DNA from: an uncultured Verrucomicrobiota bacterium
Lineage (GTDB): Bacteria; Verrucomicrobiota; Kiritimatiellia; Kiritimatiellales; Tichowtungiaceae
DNA length: 64,000 nt
Assembly (NCBI GenBank): GCA_903826865.1
Contig: CAIKGD010000016.1
Location: forward strand, 25,885-89,884
Direction of reading: 5' to 3'
Shown: positions 36,365-45,983 of the stretch, piece by piece
Numbering within the stretch: the stretch's first letter is position 1
Layout of the letters: every line of letters starts with the position of its first letter
Translations under genes and position numbers: made by a program
The notes under the pieces: generated by a model
Seen by the model: only the letters and a program-made list of their open reading frames with translations
What the model was told of the DNA's origin: nothing
Databases searched by the model: none

Positions 36365-37723
36365 ATGCAAAATCAGGCCGTGGAAATCGAGTCAAAAAAA
36401 CGGGCGGACGATCCGGTCCGGGCTATGAACCGGAAAATCAGATTATGCGCGGCTGAGGCTGCGGTTCTCAGTATCGGAATTCACCTCTTAGTGCTGTTCT
36501 TCGCCGGCTCTCTGGTGATCTGGCGGGTCGTCCATACACCGGCCGCAGAGTTCAAAAGCGAAAACATTGAACGGCCGAAGCTGGAAGACCGGGCGGCGCA
36601 ACTGCCGGTTAAAATCGAAGAATTTCAGAGACATGGCGCGAAACCTAAATTGGCGAAGCGGTTGGCAAGTACTGTTGAACGGCCTTTTGCGCTCCCGGCG
36701 ATGAGCCTTCCGGAAATGAAATTTGAAGGAGCCGGCAGCAGTCTGGATTCATTAAATCTGAGCAGCCGCAGTCTGCCCGGCGGGCTGGACCTGGGCGTTA
36801 CCGGTGTCAATTTTTTCGGCACCCGCTCCAGCGGCGAAAAAATGGTGTTCATCCTGGATGCCTCCAGACAGATGATGGAAGACGCCAAGGGCGGTTATTA
36901 CACCTATAAATTTGCCAAAGACAAAATCCACCAGCTGGTTGATGCGATGCCGGCGGCCACGCTGTTCAATGTCATGGTGTACAACGATAATAATGTCGAT
37001 ATGTTCCGCCCGCAGCCGGTACCCGCCACGCAGGCCAACCGGGATGCCCTGAAAGAGTGGCTGGCGCCGATTAACAGTAATCCGCAGTCTGTCGGACAGG
37101 TCTCCGCAAATTACCGGCCGAGGCTTGTTTACCAGTCGGAAATCGGCGGCGGAGCCCGGCACTGGCTGAAAGCGGCTCAGGCGGCGATGGAACAGACCGC
37201 GGATAATATCTTTATATTGTGCGGCGGTTTCGGGCGGTACCCCGTCCGGCAGTCCGGCGAGGCTCCGGCACGGGATGAAAATAAAATGGCTGAATACCGC
37301 GCAAAACTGAGCGCGGTGAATGAAAAAGCCCGTCAGGCTTTCAGCGCGGAAAATGAAGCGCGCGCTGCCCGAGGACTTCCGCCTAAAATTGTTTACGACT
37401 GGAACGATTACATGACGCAGGAACTGCGGCTGGTGCTTCCGGATCCTCCGGTCACAACCGGAGGCAGCAGACGGACGGTAGACCGGGAGCGGCTGGTTTT
37501 GGAGCATCTGGACGCCGTCTGGGAATCTCAATACACTCCGAAAGAACTGATGGCGCCCAGAATCCATTTTGTCTATCTGATCGCAGAAAACGCCAGTTTA
37601 AGCGAAGGCTATCTGGATGTTATGGCGATGAAAAAAACGGCGGACGCATTCCGGGGCGAGTTTGAATTGCTGCGCGGCGCAAAAGCCATGAAGAATCTGA
37701 TCCGGTACAATTCAGGATTCTGA
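36365..37723 (+). CDS. membrane-anchored protein with degenerate vWA-like domain
   Basis: This is a 452-aa protein with one N-terminal membrane helix (VLSIGIHLLVLFFAGSLVIW). A vWA-like fold follows, starting MVFILDASRQMMEDAK near residue 160. A canonical MIDAS has DxSxS; here the third position is Gln, so metal binding is doubtful. The preceding Pro/Lys-rich linker recalls TonB/ExbD-associated vWA proteins. It is divergent from the SurA-like gene. A second possible start is the ATG at 36425. Its 3' end is 1 bp from the convergent helicase gene. Confidence 0.7.
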   Translation: MQNQAVEIESKKRADDPVRAMNRKIRLCAAEAAVLSIGIHLLVLFFAGSLVIWRVVHTPAAEFKSENIERPKLEDRAAQLPVKIEEFQRHGAKPKLAKRLASTVERPFALPAMSLPEMKFEGAGSSLDSLNLSSRSLPGGLDLGVTGVNFFGTRSSGEKMVFILDASRQMMEDAKGGYYTYKFAKDKIHQLVDAMPAATLFNVMVYNDNNVDMFRPQPVPATQANRDALKEWLAPINSNPQSVGQVSANYRPRLVYQSEIGGGARHWLKAAQAAMEQTADNIFILCGGFGRYPVRQSGEAPARDENKMAEYRAKLSAVNEKARQAFSAENEARAARGLPPKIVYDWNDYMTQELRLVLPDPPVTTGGSRRTVDRERLVLEHLDAVWESQYTPKELMAPRIHFVYLIAENASLSEGYLDVMAMKKTADAFRGEFELLRGAKAMKNLIRYNSGF

Positions 37724-37724
37724 A

Positions 37725-39272
37725 TCAGTGGCGCGGACCTGAGCGGCGGGGCGGCGGACGGCTGCCGCCGCGACGGTTGTCACGTCCGCCTTCCGGCGGG
37801 CGGCTGTCGCGGTAAGGCGATTTGCGCACCGGCGGAGGCAGTATCAACATGTCCGGCTCGGGCTGGATGCAGGAGAGGCGTTTGCCGAGCAGTTCTTCAA
37901 TCGCCGGCAGCTCGAACGATTCTTTTTCGCAGGCAAAGGTGACGGAAATGCCTTTTTTGCCGGCACGGCCGGTGCGTCCGATGCGGTGGACGTAGTCGTC
38001 GGGCTGCGCCGGGATGTTGAAGTTGATGACGTGGGTGATGTCGTCCACATGGATGCCGCGTCCGGCGACGTCCGTGGCGACGACGAGTTTGCAACGCCCG
38101 TCTTTGAAGTCGGCCAGAATACGCTGGCGTTTGTTCTGGGCGACAGCGCCGGAAAGCATTTCGCTGTCGATTCCGTAGCGGTAAAGCGCGTCGGAGAGAC
38201 GTTCGGCCTGATCCCGGCGGTTGGTGAAGATGAGTGCCGTGCCTTCGACGACTTCTTTTTTGAGGATGTTGTAGAGCAGAGCGAATTTCTGATCATCGGT
38301 GACGATATAAACCTGCTGGTCAATCAGTTTGGTGGCGGCGTTGTCCTGCGCGATTTCAATTTTACCGGGATCAACCATCCAGGCGGCGGCGAGGCGCATG
38401 ACTTCATCATCGAGAGTTGCGCTGAAGAGCAGCGTCTGCCGGTTTTCTTTGGGCGGGGTTTTGTAGACGATTTTGCGGACGTCGGGAATAAAGCCCATAT
38501 CGAGCATGCGGTCGGCTTCATCGATCACCAGAACTTCAACTTCGCGCAGATTGATGACACCCTGACTGGCAAAGTCGATGAGGCGTCCGGGCGTGGCGAC
38601 GATAATATCGACGGGCTGTTCAAGCATCCGGCGCTGTTTGTCGTAGTCTATGCCGCCGTAGATCGCGACGGTTTTAAAAGGAGTGTATTTGCTGAGCTTT
38701 TCGGCATCGTCGCGAATCTGCATGGCCAGTTCGCGTGTCGGAGCCAGAATGAGCGCGCGGGGTGTTCCGGGTTTCGGCGCTTCCTGCCTGCTTTTAATGA
38801 AGCGGGTGAGGATACCGAGCAGGAAGGCGGCGGTTTTTCCGGTTCCGGTCTGCGCTTTACCGGCCATATCTTTGCCGGCGAGGGTAAGCGGAAGAATTTC
38901 CGCCTGAATGGGCGTGCAGTACTGGAAGTTGAGGTCAGCGATGGCATGAAAGACCTCGGCGGGCAGGTTCATGTCCTGAAAACGGGTTTTGCCTTCCTGC
39001 GGCTCGACTTGGAATGAAGCCGGATTCCAAGGTTCGGCCGTTTTGCGGGGTGGCGCGGGATGCTGTTCCTGCTGCAGAACGACAGAGCCGGGTTTACGGT
39101 CATGGCCGCCGCGATGAGTGCTGTGTTTGCGGGGAGCGTCCGCTTTGGGCTGGTGTTTTGGCACCTGTTTTCCGGGTTCAGCGACCGGCTTTACACCGGT
39201 TTTTGACAGCGAGGGGCGATAGGGGTCCTGCTTTTTGAACAGTTTTCCGATTTTTTCGATAAAAGAAGGCAT
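37725..39272 (-). CDS. DEAD-box RNA helicase (RhlE/RhlB type)
   Basis: The 515-aa protein contains the DEAD-box motifs in order: the Q-motif region FQYCTPIQAEILPL, Walker A AQTGTGKTAAF, VIDEADRMLDMGF, LFSATL, and the motif VI region HRIGRTGRAGKKG. The N-terminus is basic and disordered. The C-terminus is an Arg/Gly/Pro-rich tail (PEGGRDNRRGGSRPPPR) typical of RNA-binding extensions. Such helicases act in ribosome assembly or mRNA decay. Confidence 0.94.
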   Translation of the reverse strand: MPSFIEKIGKLFKKQDPYRPSLSKTGVKPVAEPGKQVPKHQPKADAPRKHSTHRGGHDRKPGSVVLQQEQHPAPPRKTAEPWNPASFQVEPQEGKTRFQDMNLPAEVFHAIADLNFQYCTPIQAEILPLTLAGKDMAGKAQTGTGKTAAFLLGILTRFIKSRQEAPKPGTPRALILAPTRELAMQIRDDAEKLSKYTPFKTVAIYGGIDYDKQRRMLEQPVDIIVATPGRLIDFASQGVINLREVEVLVIDEADRMLDMGFIPDVRKIVYKTPPKENRQTLLFSATLDDEVMRLAAAWMVDPGKIEIAQDNAATKLIDQQVYIVTDDQKFALLYNILKKEVVEGTALIFTNRRDQAERLSDALYRYGIDSEMLSGAVAQNKRQRILADFKDGRCKLVVATDVAGRGIHVDDITHVINFNIPAQPDDYVHRIGRTGRAGKKGISVTFACEKESFELPAIEELLGKRLSCIQPEPDMLILPPPVRKSPYRDSRPPEGGRDNRRGGSRPPPRRSGPRH

Positions 39273-39421
39273 AGGCTCAGTTTCAGATTTAATATCCCGG
39301 ATTTCCGATACAATCGGTAAATCCTGCGGGAAGGGCTTGGATTAAAAAGGTTTCCTAATTATTTTGCCATAAATAAATTAGAATTTAAAATCGGGCGCTT
39401 TCGAGGGTGGAAAGGAAATTA

Positions 39422-40030
39422 ATGCAGATTGCCTGTTTAGACTTAGAAGGAGTGCTGGTTCCGGAGATTTGGATCAACGTAGCGGAGCGCACCGGTATCA
39501 AAGAACTGCGCGCCACAACCCGCGACATTCCGGACTATGACCGGCTGATGCGCCAGCGTCTGCGCCTGCTGGACGAGCACGGACTGAAACTCGCCGATAT
39601 CCAGAAGGTCATCGCCGGCATGGGCCCGCTGCCCGGCGCGCCCGAGTTTATCAACCGGTTGCGGGAAAAGTTCCAGGTCATTATTCTTTCCGACACCTTC
39701 TATGATTTTGCCGCCCCGCTGATGCGGCAGCTCGGCCACCCGACGCTGCTGTGCCATCGCCTCAAAATAGCCGACGACGGGCGTGTGGCTGATTATCACC
39801 TGCGCATGCCCGACCAGAAACGCGAGGCGGTCAAGGCGCTGCACCACCTTAAGTTCCGGGTAATTGCTGTAGGCGATTCCTACAACGACACCGCCATGCT
39901 CGCCGAAGCCGATGCCGGCATCCTGTTCCGCCCGCCGCAGAACGTGATTGATGAATTTCCGCAGTTTTTAGTCACCGCCACTTACGATGAGCTGTACGAT
40001 GCAGTTCTCGAAGCCAGTTCAGAAATTTAA
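39422..40030 (+). CDS. thrH: phosphoserine phosphatase / homoserine phosphotransferase ThrH
   Basis: The 202-aa HAD-family enzyme begins MQIACLDLEGVLVPEIW (motif DLEG, catalytic Asp) and has ILSDTFYDF (motif II), KREAVKALHHL (motif III Lys) and GDSYNDTAMLAEAD (motif IV). ThrH in Pseudomonas transfers phosphate from phosphoserine to homoserine. AAAGGA before the ATG at 39422 supports this start over the GTG at 39407. The next gene follows after 12 bp. Confidence 0.93.
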   Translation: MQIACLDLEGVLVPEIWINVAERTGIKELRATTRDIPDYDRLMRQRLRLLDEHGLKLADIQKVIAGMGPLPGAPEFINRLREKFQVIILSDTFYDFAAPLMRQLGHPTLLCHRLKIADDGRVADYHLRMPDQKREAVKALHHLKFRVIAVGDSYNDTAMLAEADAGILFRPPQNVIDEFPQFLVTATYDELYDAVLEASSEI

Positions 40031-40042
40031 AGGAGAATCCCA

Positions 40043-40891
40043 ATGATCCGCAAAGAAAGAGCCACAATAAAACACCTGATCCAGCTGCAGGATCTGGTAG
40101 CCGCCCGCGCCCAGCAGCAGGCCTCTATGCCTTCGCAACGGCTGCAGCAGCTCGACAAGAGCATCAAAACGCTCGATGACGAACTGCCGATCGAACTCAA
40201 GACGCACTTCAACCGCCTCCTGCAGAAAAGCATTGAAGCCATTGTTCCGGTTACCGGAGACAACTGCTCCGGCTGCGGTTTTGCGCTGACCAAAACCATG
40301 GTTAACAGCATTCATGCCGGCGATGAGCTCAACCGCTGTCCAAACTGCACCCGGATCCTCTACGCGCCCGCCGTACCGCTCACCCGCCGCTCGCCGCGCC
40401 GCCGCTGGGGCGATCCCGTCAAGCGCGGCGTCGAACGCTTTTCCGCACCTGAACTGATGATTGCTTCACTCAAAGGAACAACCAAAGAAGATGTTCTGCT
40501 GGAAATGTGCGAAACCCTGCGCGCGGAAGGGTATATCGAAAACTGTACCGACCTGCACGACGCAGCGTTGCGTCGTGAAGCGATTGTCGCTACTGCGGTT
40601 GAAAACGGCATCGCTTTCCCGCACGTGCGCGGGGTCGAAGGTGGCGGGCTGACACTGACGCTGGGCATCAGCAAAAAAGGCATTAAATTCGGAGCACCGT
40701 CCGACAAGCCCTCGAAAATTTTCTTCTACATGGTCATTCCGACCGCCGCGAGCGCCTTCTACCTGAAACTGCTTTCCGGTCTGACGAAAAGTTTCGCAAC
40801 CAAAGAAGCGCGCGACTCACTGCTTAATGCCAAAACGCAGGAAGATCTGTGGAAGGCGCTGGTTAAAGCCACCAAAAAAATGATCCAGTAA
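40043..40891 (+). CDS. zinc-ribbon / PTS EIIA (type 2) fusion
   Basis: The 282-aa protein fuses two parts. Residues 1-110 form a short coiled coil followed by a C4 zinc ribbon (CSGCGF...CPNCTRIL) resembling the zf-RING_7/CdsZ family. Residues 135-280 are a PTS EIIA fructose/nitrogen-type domain with the phosphorylatable His in GIAFPHVRG. No other PTS gene lies in the window, so a regulatory (PtsN-like) role is more likely than sugar transport. AAGGAG precedes the ATG. It is cotranscribed with thrH. Confidence 0.85.
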   Translation: MIRKERATIKHLIQLQDLVAARAQQQASMPSQRLQQLDKSIKTLDDELPIELKTHFNRLLQKSIEAIVPVTGDNCSGCGFALTKTMVNSIHAGDELNRCPNCTRILYAPAVPLTRRSPRRRWGDPVKRGVERFSAPELMIASLKGTTKEDVLLEMCETLRAEGYIENCTDLHDAALRREAIVATAVENGIAFPHVRGVEGGGLTLTLGISKKGIKFGAPSDKPSKIFFYMVIPTAASAFYLKLLSGLTKSFATKEARDSLLNAKTQEDLWKALVKATKKMIQ

Positions 40892-40942
40892 TTTCGGGAT
40901 AAACTTCTCCGGCGGTGAAAGCTTTATTCCGCAAGGCGGATG

Positions 40943-42970
40943 TTACCAGCCGTATTCATTTTTGCTTTTGCTGTAACGGGTGCCAACAGCCTCCAGCTGA
41001 AAGGAATGGTCTTTTCCAACCTTGATGGGGCGCTTGCCATGCACGCGCAGGTAAACAGTTTTATAGCCGACATCTTGCTTGTCTGGAAGAGGCTCAAAAA
41101 ACTTTTTCCCCTCTTCAGGGATCAGCACGGGGGGGGCCAATATATAGCCGTTTTTACTATAGCCGCAGTAGACCTTATAAAGCCCGGCGGCTATTTTTTC
41201 AAAATGAAGAACATAGTTAAAAGAGGTTTTAACAACCTTCCCGTCCAAATTAAGACAAGCGGCCTTTAGTTCATTTATATCCATTTCCTTTTTATAGGGG
41301 GCCGGGGGGAGGCCGGAAGCAGCCTCTGCCTCCGGGGCGGTTTCTGAGCTGGGTTGCCGTACAAACTCTTCGCTCTGTGCGGGCATCGTCGTCGGCCAAG
41401 TGTATTCATTTTCGCTTTGGCTGTAACGGGAGCCAACAGCTACCAGCTGAAAGGAAGTGTTTCCAATGCGTATGGGGGTTTTACTGTGTACCTGCACGTA
41501 AACAACAGTTTGGTCGTTATCGCCCGGTACGCCAGAAGTGGCTTTTACGGATAACGCCGCAAAAATCTTTTTACCATTTTCCGGTATCAGCATGAGGCAA
41601 GTTTGAGGGTGAACACCTCTTGAGTAATTAATGGGCGTCATGTTGCCGCAGACGGCACCGTACAGGGTTTCACTCACTGGCGAAAATCTTTGAACGTAGT
41701 TGATAGTTAGCTTAATAATTTCCCCGTCCAAATAGGGGAGCGTCGACTTTAAATCATCCACGCATATTTCTTTTTTATGAGGTGCCGGCAACAGCTCGGG
41801 GGCGGCAAAGCTGCTGGAATTTTTCTTTAAGGAGACAAATTTTTTTACATATGTCTTTGACAGCGCTTGTCCTTCGGCGATTTGTGCTGGTGTCATGTCT
41901 TTTACAATCAGCGGCAGACGATCCGTTGCTTGCTTATTCCCTTGAGTTGCTGCGGCACTTATCCATGCATACGCTTGTACAGGGTCATACGAAACGCCAC
42001 CGCTCGTGGCGTAAGCCCGCCCCATCGAAAATTGCGCCAGTGCATGTCCCTGCTCAGCTGCACAGCGATACAGCCGCACCGCCTCTTTGTCGTCGCGAGA
42101 AACCCCCAGCCCGCGGCGATAGAAATCTCCTAGTATGAATTGCGCCTCTGCATTTCCCTGTACAGCTGCAGGCTGGAGCCACTTTATCGCTTCCGCATAG
42201 TCCTTTGGGACGCCATCGCCTTTGGCGTAAGCAACTCCTAGATCGACCCGCGCTTTTTCATTTCCCTGTTCTGCCTTCTGCCGCAGGACAGATAAATCTT
42301 TTCTTTCTTTGGCGGGATCAACTGGCGTCGCATTATCGTTCTCGGCAAGTGCAGGCGGCGACGACGGAACTGATGGCGGAATTTGTTCTGTTTCAGGCCT
42401 CTGGGATAATGGAGCGCGACCAGCAACAGGGGCTGTTTTATCGCCGGAGGGTCTTCCTGACCCTGTTTCGGGCACCATCGTCATCCATTTTTGGTAAGCC
42501 GCCAAACCGGCATCCCGCACATCTGTTACTCCGCGTTCTGTGACGAGTTGCCCGTCTCGTATTATTATCAGCGCGGGAATGCGCACGCCGCAAAATCCGG
42601 CTCTCTTGATCTGCTTCAGAACCTTGGTTTCTTCGGAGTCATAGGGAACGGCCAGCCACGGCATTTTGGTATTCTGCATACACTGCAGCATTTCCTTCGA
42701 ACTATTAACGGCACCGACATAGATGATTTCAAAGTCACAGCCTGTTTGTTTGAGGCTGGAATAAAGATCAAGAAGCTTCGTTGTAAAGCTTTTGCAAGGC
42801 TCAGCCTCTCCGGCAAAATAGAAACCAACGATTTTCCCAGAGAGCACGGCTTCTTTTTTTTCGCCAGCTGAATTGATAAACACCGTGCCCGCCGCTTTGA
42901 TCATGTCCTCGGCCGGTACAATGTTCGTCAGACAAAAGACAAGAAGCAGAACAAAACGCAGCTTTTTCAT
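40943..42970 (-). CDS. secreted thioredoxin-like / Sel1-repeat / duplicated-domain protein
   Basis: The 675-aa protein has a signal peptide (MKKLRFVLLLVFCLTNIVPA). It is followed by a nucleoredoxin-like thioredoxin fold (VGFYFAGEAEPCKSFTTKL) in which the CxxC is reduced to one Cys. Then come three or so Sel1 repeats (AEAIKWLQPAAVQGNAEAQF). Finally there are two copies of a domain of about 130 residues, each running from a KKE-x-x-h-x-x-L start to a RYS-x-S-x-NEY-x-W end. That domain also resembles the protein at 25003. AAGGAG precedes the ATG. It is probably a periplasmic or outer-membrane protein-interaction factor; function is unknown. Confidence 0.82.
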   Translation of the reverse strand: MKKLRFVLLLVFCLTNIVPAEDMIKAAGTVFINSAGEKKEAVLSGKIVGFYFAGEAEPCKSFTTKLLDLYSSLKQTGCDFEIIYVGAVNSSKEMLQCMQNTKMPWLAVPYDSEETKVLKQIKRAGFCGVRIPALIIIRDGQLVTERGVTDVRDAGLAAYQKWMTMVPETGSGRPSGDKTAPVAGRAPLSQRPETEQIPPSVPSSPPALAENDNATPVDPAKERKDLSVLRQKAEQGNEKARVDLGVAYAKGDGVPKDYAEAIKWLQPAAVQGNAEAQFILGDFYRRGLGVSRDDKEAVRLYRCAAEQGHALAQFSMGRAYATSGGVSYDPVQAYAWISAAATQGNKQATDRLPLIVKDMTPAQIAEGQALSKTYVKKFVSLKKNSSSFAAPELLPAPHKKEICVDDLKSTLPYLDGEIIKLTINYVQRFSPVSETLYGAVCGNMTPINYSRGVHPQTCLMLIPENGKKIFAALSVKATSGVPGDNDQTVVYVQVHSKTPIRIGNTSFQLVAVGSRYSQSENEYTWPTTMPAQSEEFVRQPSSETAPEAEAASGLPPAPYKKEMDINELKAACLNLDGKVVKTSFNYVLHFEKIAAGLYKVYCGYSKNGYILAPPVLIPEEGKKFFEPLPDKQDVGYKTVYLRVHGKRPIKVGKDHSFQLEAVGTRYSKSKNEYGW

Positions 42971-43078
42971 TTTTACTCCTTGGTTGCTAGCTTACGGCGG
43001 AACTTAAACGCTTTTGGGGTAATTGTGTCAATCTTCCGATTCCCACAAGGGTGGGAGCCTGAAACAGAACGGCGCGGG

Positions 43079-45973
43079 CTATTCCGCGAGGCGGACGGTG
43101 ATACGATAAAAGCCTTTGGTGTCGGCGCTGTGAACGGTGTCGGTCCAGCAGTTTTGCGGCCAGACGATTCCGGTTTCCAGTGTTTGGAACCTTTCTGTCA
43201 ACGACGGCGTCCATTCGATGGTATAAACGCGATCTTCAACGGCGTTCCAATTCAGCACATAGCGGTCGGTCTGACGAAGTTCAAAGCGGGATTGTGAATC
43301 AAGCGGACTGAATCCGGCCAGTACTTCCGCCGCGTTACTCAAACCGTCGCGGTCGGCGTCAAGCGCCGGATCCACAACTGTACAGTTTCCGATGATAACG
43401 TCTTTGCTGTCGCGCACCAGCATGCTGGTTTTTGTTCCGTCAAGCCAGAGCAGGATCTTAGGCCCCGGTACATTGGTGCGGACATTTTCAAAGCTGAGCT
43501 GCATCCGGTTTTCGCCGCCGGCAAGCCTGTACACGTTGCCGTAGTGCAGCCCGGTGAATGTGTTGGTGACGGCGCTTTCCTGAAGCACATTCAGTTTTTC
43601 GGCGGCGACCCGGCGGCCTTCGTCGGGCAGTTCGAGATAATCGGCGCCGCCCTCACTCCAGATAAGAATTTCCGGGTTAAGGCGTGTGGAGGCCGAATAC
43701 TCAAGCGAAGTCTGTTTCCACCACGTTCCGTCGGCAAATTTGAAAATGCGCCCGTTGCCGAATCCGTAAAAGCAGCCGCTGATGGCTGTGCGGGTGACAT
43801 TGGTAAGTCGCTGAACTTCCACGTACCCGTTTAAGCCGCTGACATTCATTCGCCACCGGCCGGTTTGCAGCCAGTTGGTAATAGTGACGGCCGGGCGGTA
43901 GAGTGTATGCGAAGAGCTGTCGGGCGCGGTTTGCTGCCAGCACTGTCCGTTGACAAGTGCGAAAACCCGTTTGTTCTGCCAGCCGCGGAAGTAGCCGTCG
44001 ATTTCGCTGACAACCGGAGCGTTGACCGGCGCGCCGCAGAGTTCCGCAGTGCAGGTGCCGATGACGGCACCGTCGCGGCCGAGAAACCGCAATATCTGCT
44101 GGCCGTTTTTGAGCCAGCGCCAGACGGTAACCGGCGGGGCGGTGCTGGAAATATTTTCGAACGAAATTTGTTTCCATAGAGTGCAGTCGGCCAGTTGATA
44201 GATATTTTGATAATGCAGTCCGGTGAAGGTTCCGGTAATGGCGCTTTCGGTAACGGCCAGCGGATTCACCACCACATAACCGGTGACATTAGTTACCATC
44301 AGCCGCCGCTGATGGAAGACGTTAGTGATGGTCATATACGGCCGGTACAGCGCCGGACTGACCGTTTTTGACCCGGCTGTGCTCTGCTGCCAGAACTGTC
44401 CGTTTTCAAGTTTAAAAATAGTGTCGCCGCTCCAGCCGTAGAAATTTCCGGCAATACGCGAGCGGCTGGAAACGGTGATAGTGACGGATGCGGTATTGGT
44501 TCCTGCGAGTCCGGCTGCAGCGAAAGTTGCGGTATACGTTCCGGACATCGGACGGTTCCAGTTCAGCGTACTGCTGGCCGTGCCGGTGCCGGTGACGGCA
44601 GAGAAAGTTGCGCCGGCGGGCAGAGCAGTCGCGGAAAGCGTGATGACATCGGCGCGGACGGTATTAACAGCGGTGACGGCCAGACTTAGGCTGTCGCCGA
44701 GAAAAACAAACGGATTGGTCAGGAGCTCAAACTGCGGCAGCGAACCGTGTCTGCCAGGCGTCATGTCTCCGGTCTCGGCGCCGGATGTGATAACCCATTC
44801 CGAAGCGATCCAGACGGGCGATGGTTGCAGGACGCTGTTATTGCGCACGGCCCGGCTGTCTTCGTAATCCCATGCGGCATCTGTTCCGTCGGTGTCTTTT
44901 TCTCCGTAAACATCAATCAGTGTGCCGTTGGTATGAGTTCCGCCGCAGAAAAGGAAATACGCATCATCGCCGTTTCCGTTGGCAGCTCCGCTCTCCTGTT
45001 CCGGCACGCGGTCGTATGCCGCTTGAAAGTCTGTTGCGCTGCAGGCGATGACCCATGCGGAGGCTTGCGGGACAGAACCTGCGAGCGGAATGTCGCACCA
45101 TGTTCCGCCGTTCACCTGTTTGCTCAAGTGCCAGCTGTCCGCCGACAAATTAATCGTGTGGTTACCGGCGTTGTACAGCTCGACAAAACGGCAGCTGTCG
45201 CCGCCGGTTCCGGCGGGGTCGGCAATTTCTGAGATCATCAGGTTCGGACGCGGCGAAACCGTGATGACGATCGTTTCGCTGTCGGCTCCGTCTTTATCTG
45301 TGGCACAGAAAGTAACCGCATAAGCTCCGGCCGGTGCGGCACTGTTCCAGATGAAGGTGCCGTTTATAAAAACGGCGCCGGCCGGCAGATTGAGCGCGGT
45401 CAGTGTGACAGGATCGTTGTCCACCGGATCGGCGGCCGTAACGGTGAAGGACAGCAGACCGCGTTCAATTACTTCGCGGGTTCCGACCGGATCGAGTACC
45501 GGCGGACGGTTGCCTGCCGCGACGCTGTTTTCTACAGACACATCGTCAAGGTACAGTGTGCCGGAGCCGGTTTTGCGGAAACGGATGTATATCATATCCA
45601 GGCTGGAAAGGGGGATGATCCGCCGGTTCCACTGGTCGGTATATCCCGAGAAGGGACTGCCTGCGGCGGCTGTCCACGGGCCGTTTGTACTGGCCGAATA
45701 TTCCACAACAACGGCCGGGTCGGCGGCGGTGGTGTAACTCCAGAAAAGCAGAGTCTGCGCATGGCTGATTGGCGGAGTGATCAAATAGTCGCCGGTTGCA
45801 TTCAGCCGCGCACTGGAACTGCCGTTAGCGGCATAGGTTGTGTTTTGTTCCACGGAATTGGTGATCCAGCCTGCGGGTGGAAATGCGCCTTCAAACCCTT
45901 CCGTCCAGAGCGTTTCCGCCGGAACGGAGGAAAGGCTGCAAAAACACAACCAGATGGGCAGGAGCCGTTTCAT
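43079..45973 (-). CDS. large exported repeat protein with lamin-tail-like domain
   Basis: The 964-aa protein has a signal peptide ending SVPAE. It continues with an adhesin/MAM-like beta-sandwich (TLWTEGFEGAFPPAGW), a putative-Ig segment and an LTD-like domain (NLMISEIADPAGTGGD). A run of about five degenerate 45-60-residue repeats of the pattern G-F-x-G...F-x-L-x-NG-x-x-W-x-Q follows. The C-terminus has a calcium-loop-like DADRDGLSNAAEVLAG segment. No catalytic motif is visible. It lies 10 bp downstream of the secretin gene on the same strand, so it may be cargo or part of the same surface apparatus. Confidence 0.82.
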   Translation of the reverse strand: MKRLLPIWLCFCSLSSVPAETLWTEGFEGAFPPAGWITNSVEQNTTYAANGSSSARLNATGDYLITPPISHAQTLLFWSYTTAADPAVVVEYSASTNGPWTAAAGSPFSGYTDQWNRRIIPLSSLDMIYIRFRKTGSGTLYLDDVSVENSVAAGNRPPVLDPVGTREVIERGLLSFTVTAADPVDNDPVTLTALNLPAGAVFINGTFIWNSAAPAGAYAVTFCATDKDGADSETIVITVSPRPNLMISEIADPAGTGGDSCRFVELYNAGNHTINLSADSWHLSKQVNGGTWCDIPLAGSVPQASAWVIACSATDFQAAYDRVPEQESGAANGNGDDAYFLFCGGTHTNGTLIDVYGEKDTDGTDAAWDYEDSRAVRNNSVLQPSPVWIASEWVITSGAETGDMTPGRHGSLPQFELLTNPFVFLGDSLSLAVTAVNTVRADVITLSATALPAGATFSAVTGTGTASSTLNWNRPMSGTYTATFAAAGLAGTNTASVTITVSSRSRIAGNFYGWSGDTIFKLENGQFWQQSTAGSKTVSPALYRPYMTITNVFHQRRLMVTNVTGYVVVNPLAVTESAITGTFTGLHYQNIYQLADCTLWKQISFENISSTAPPVTVWRWLKNGQQILRFLGRDGAVIGTCTAELCGAPVNAPVVSEIDGYFRGWQNKRVFALVNGQCWQQTAPDSSSHTLYRPAVTITNWLQTGRWRMNVSGLNGYVEVQRLTNVTRTAISGCFYGFGNGRIFKFADGTWWKQTSLEYSASTRLNPEILIWSEGGADYLELPDEGRRVAAEKLNVLQESAVTNTFTGLHYGNVYRLAGGENRMQLSFENVRTNVPGPKILLWLDGTKTSMLVRDSKDVIIGNCTVVDPALDADRDGLSNAAEVLAGFSPLDSQSRFELRQTDRYVLNWNAVEDRVYTIEWTPSLTERFQTLETGIVWPQNCWTDTVHSADTKGFYRITVRLAE

Positions 45974-45983
45974 GGAATGCAGA

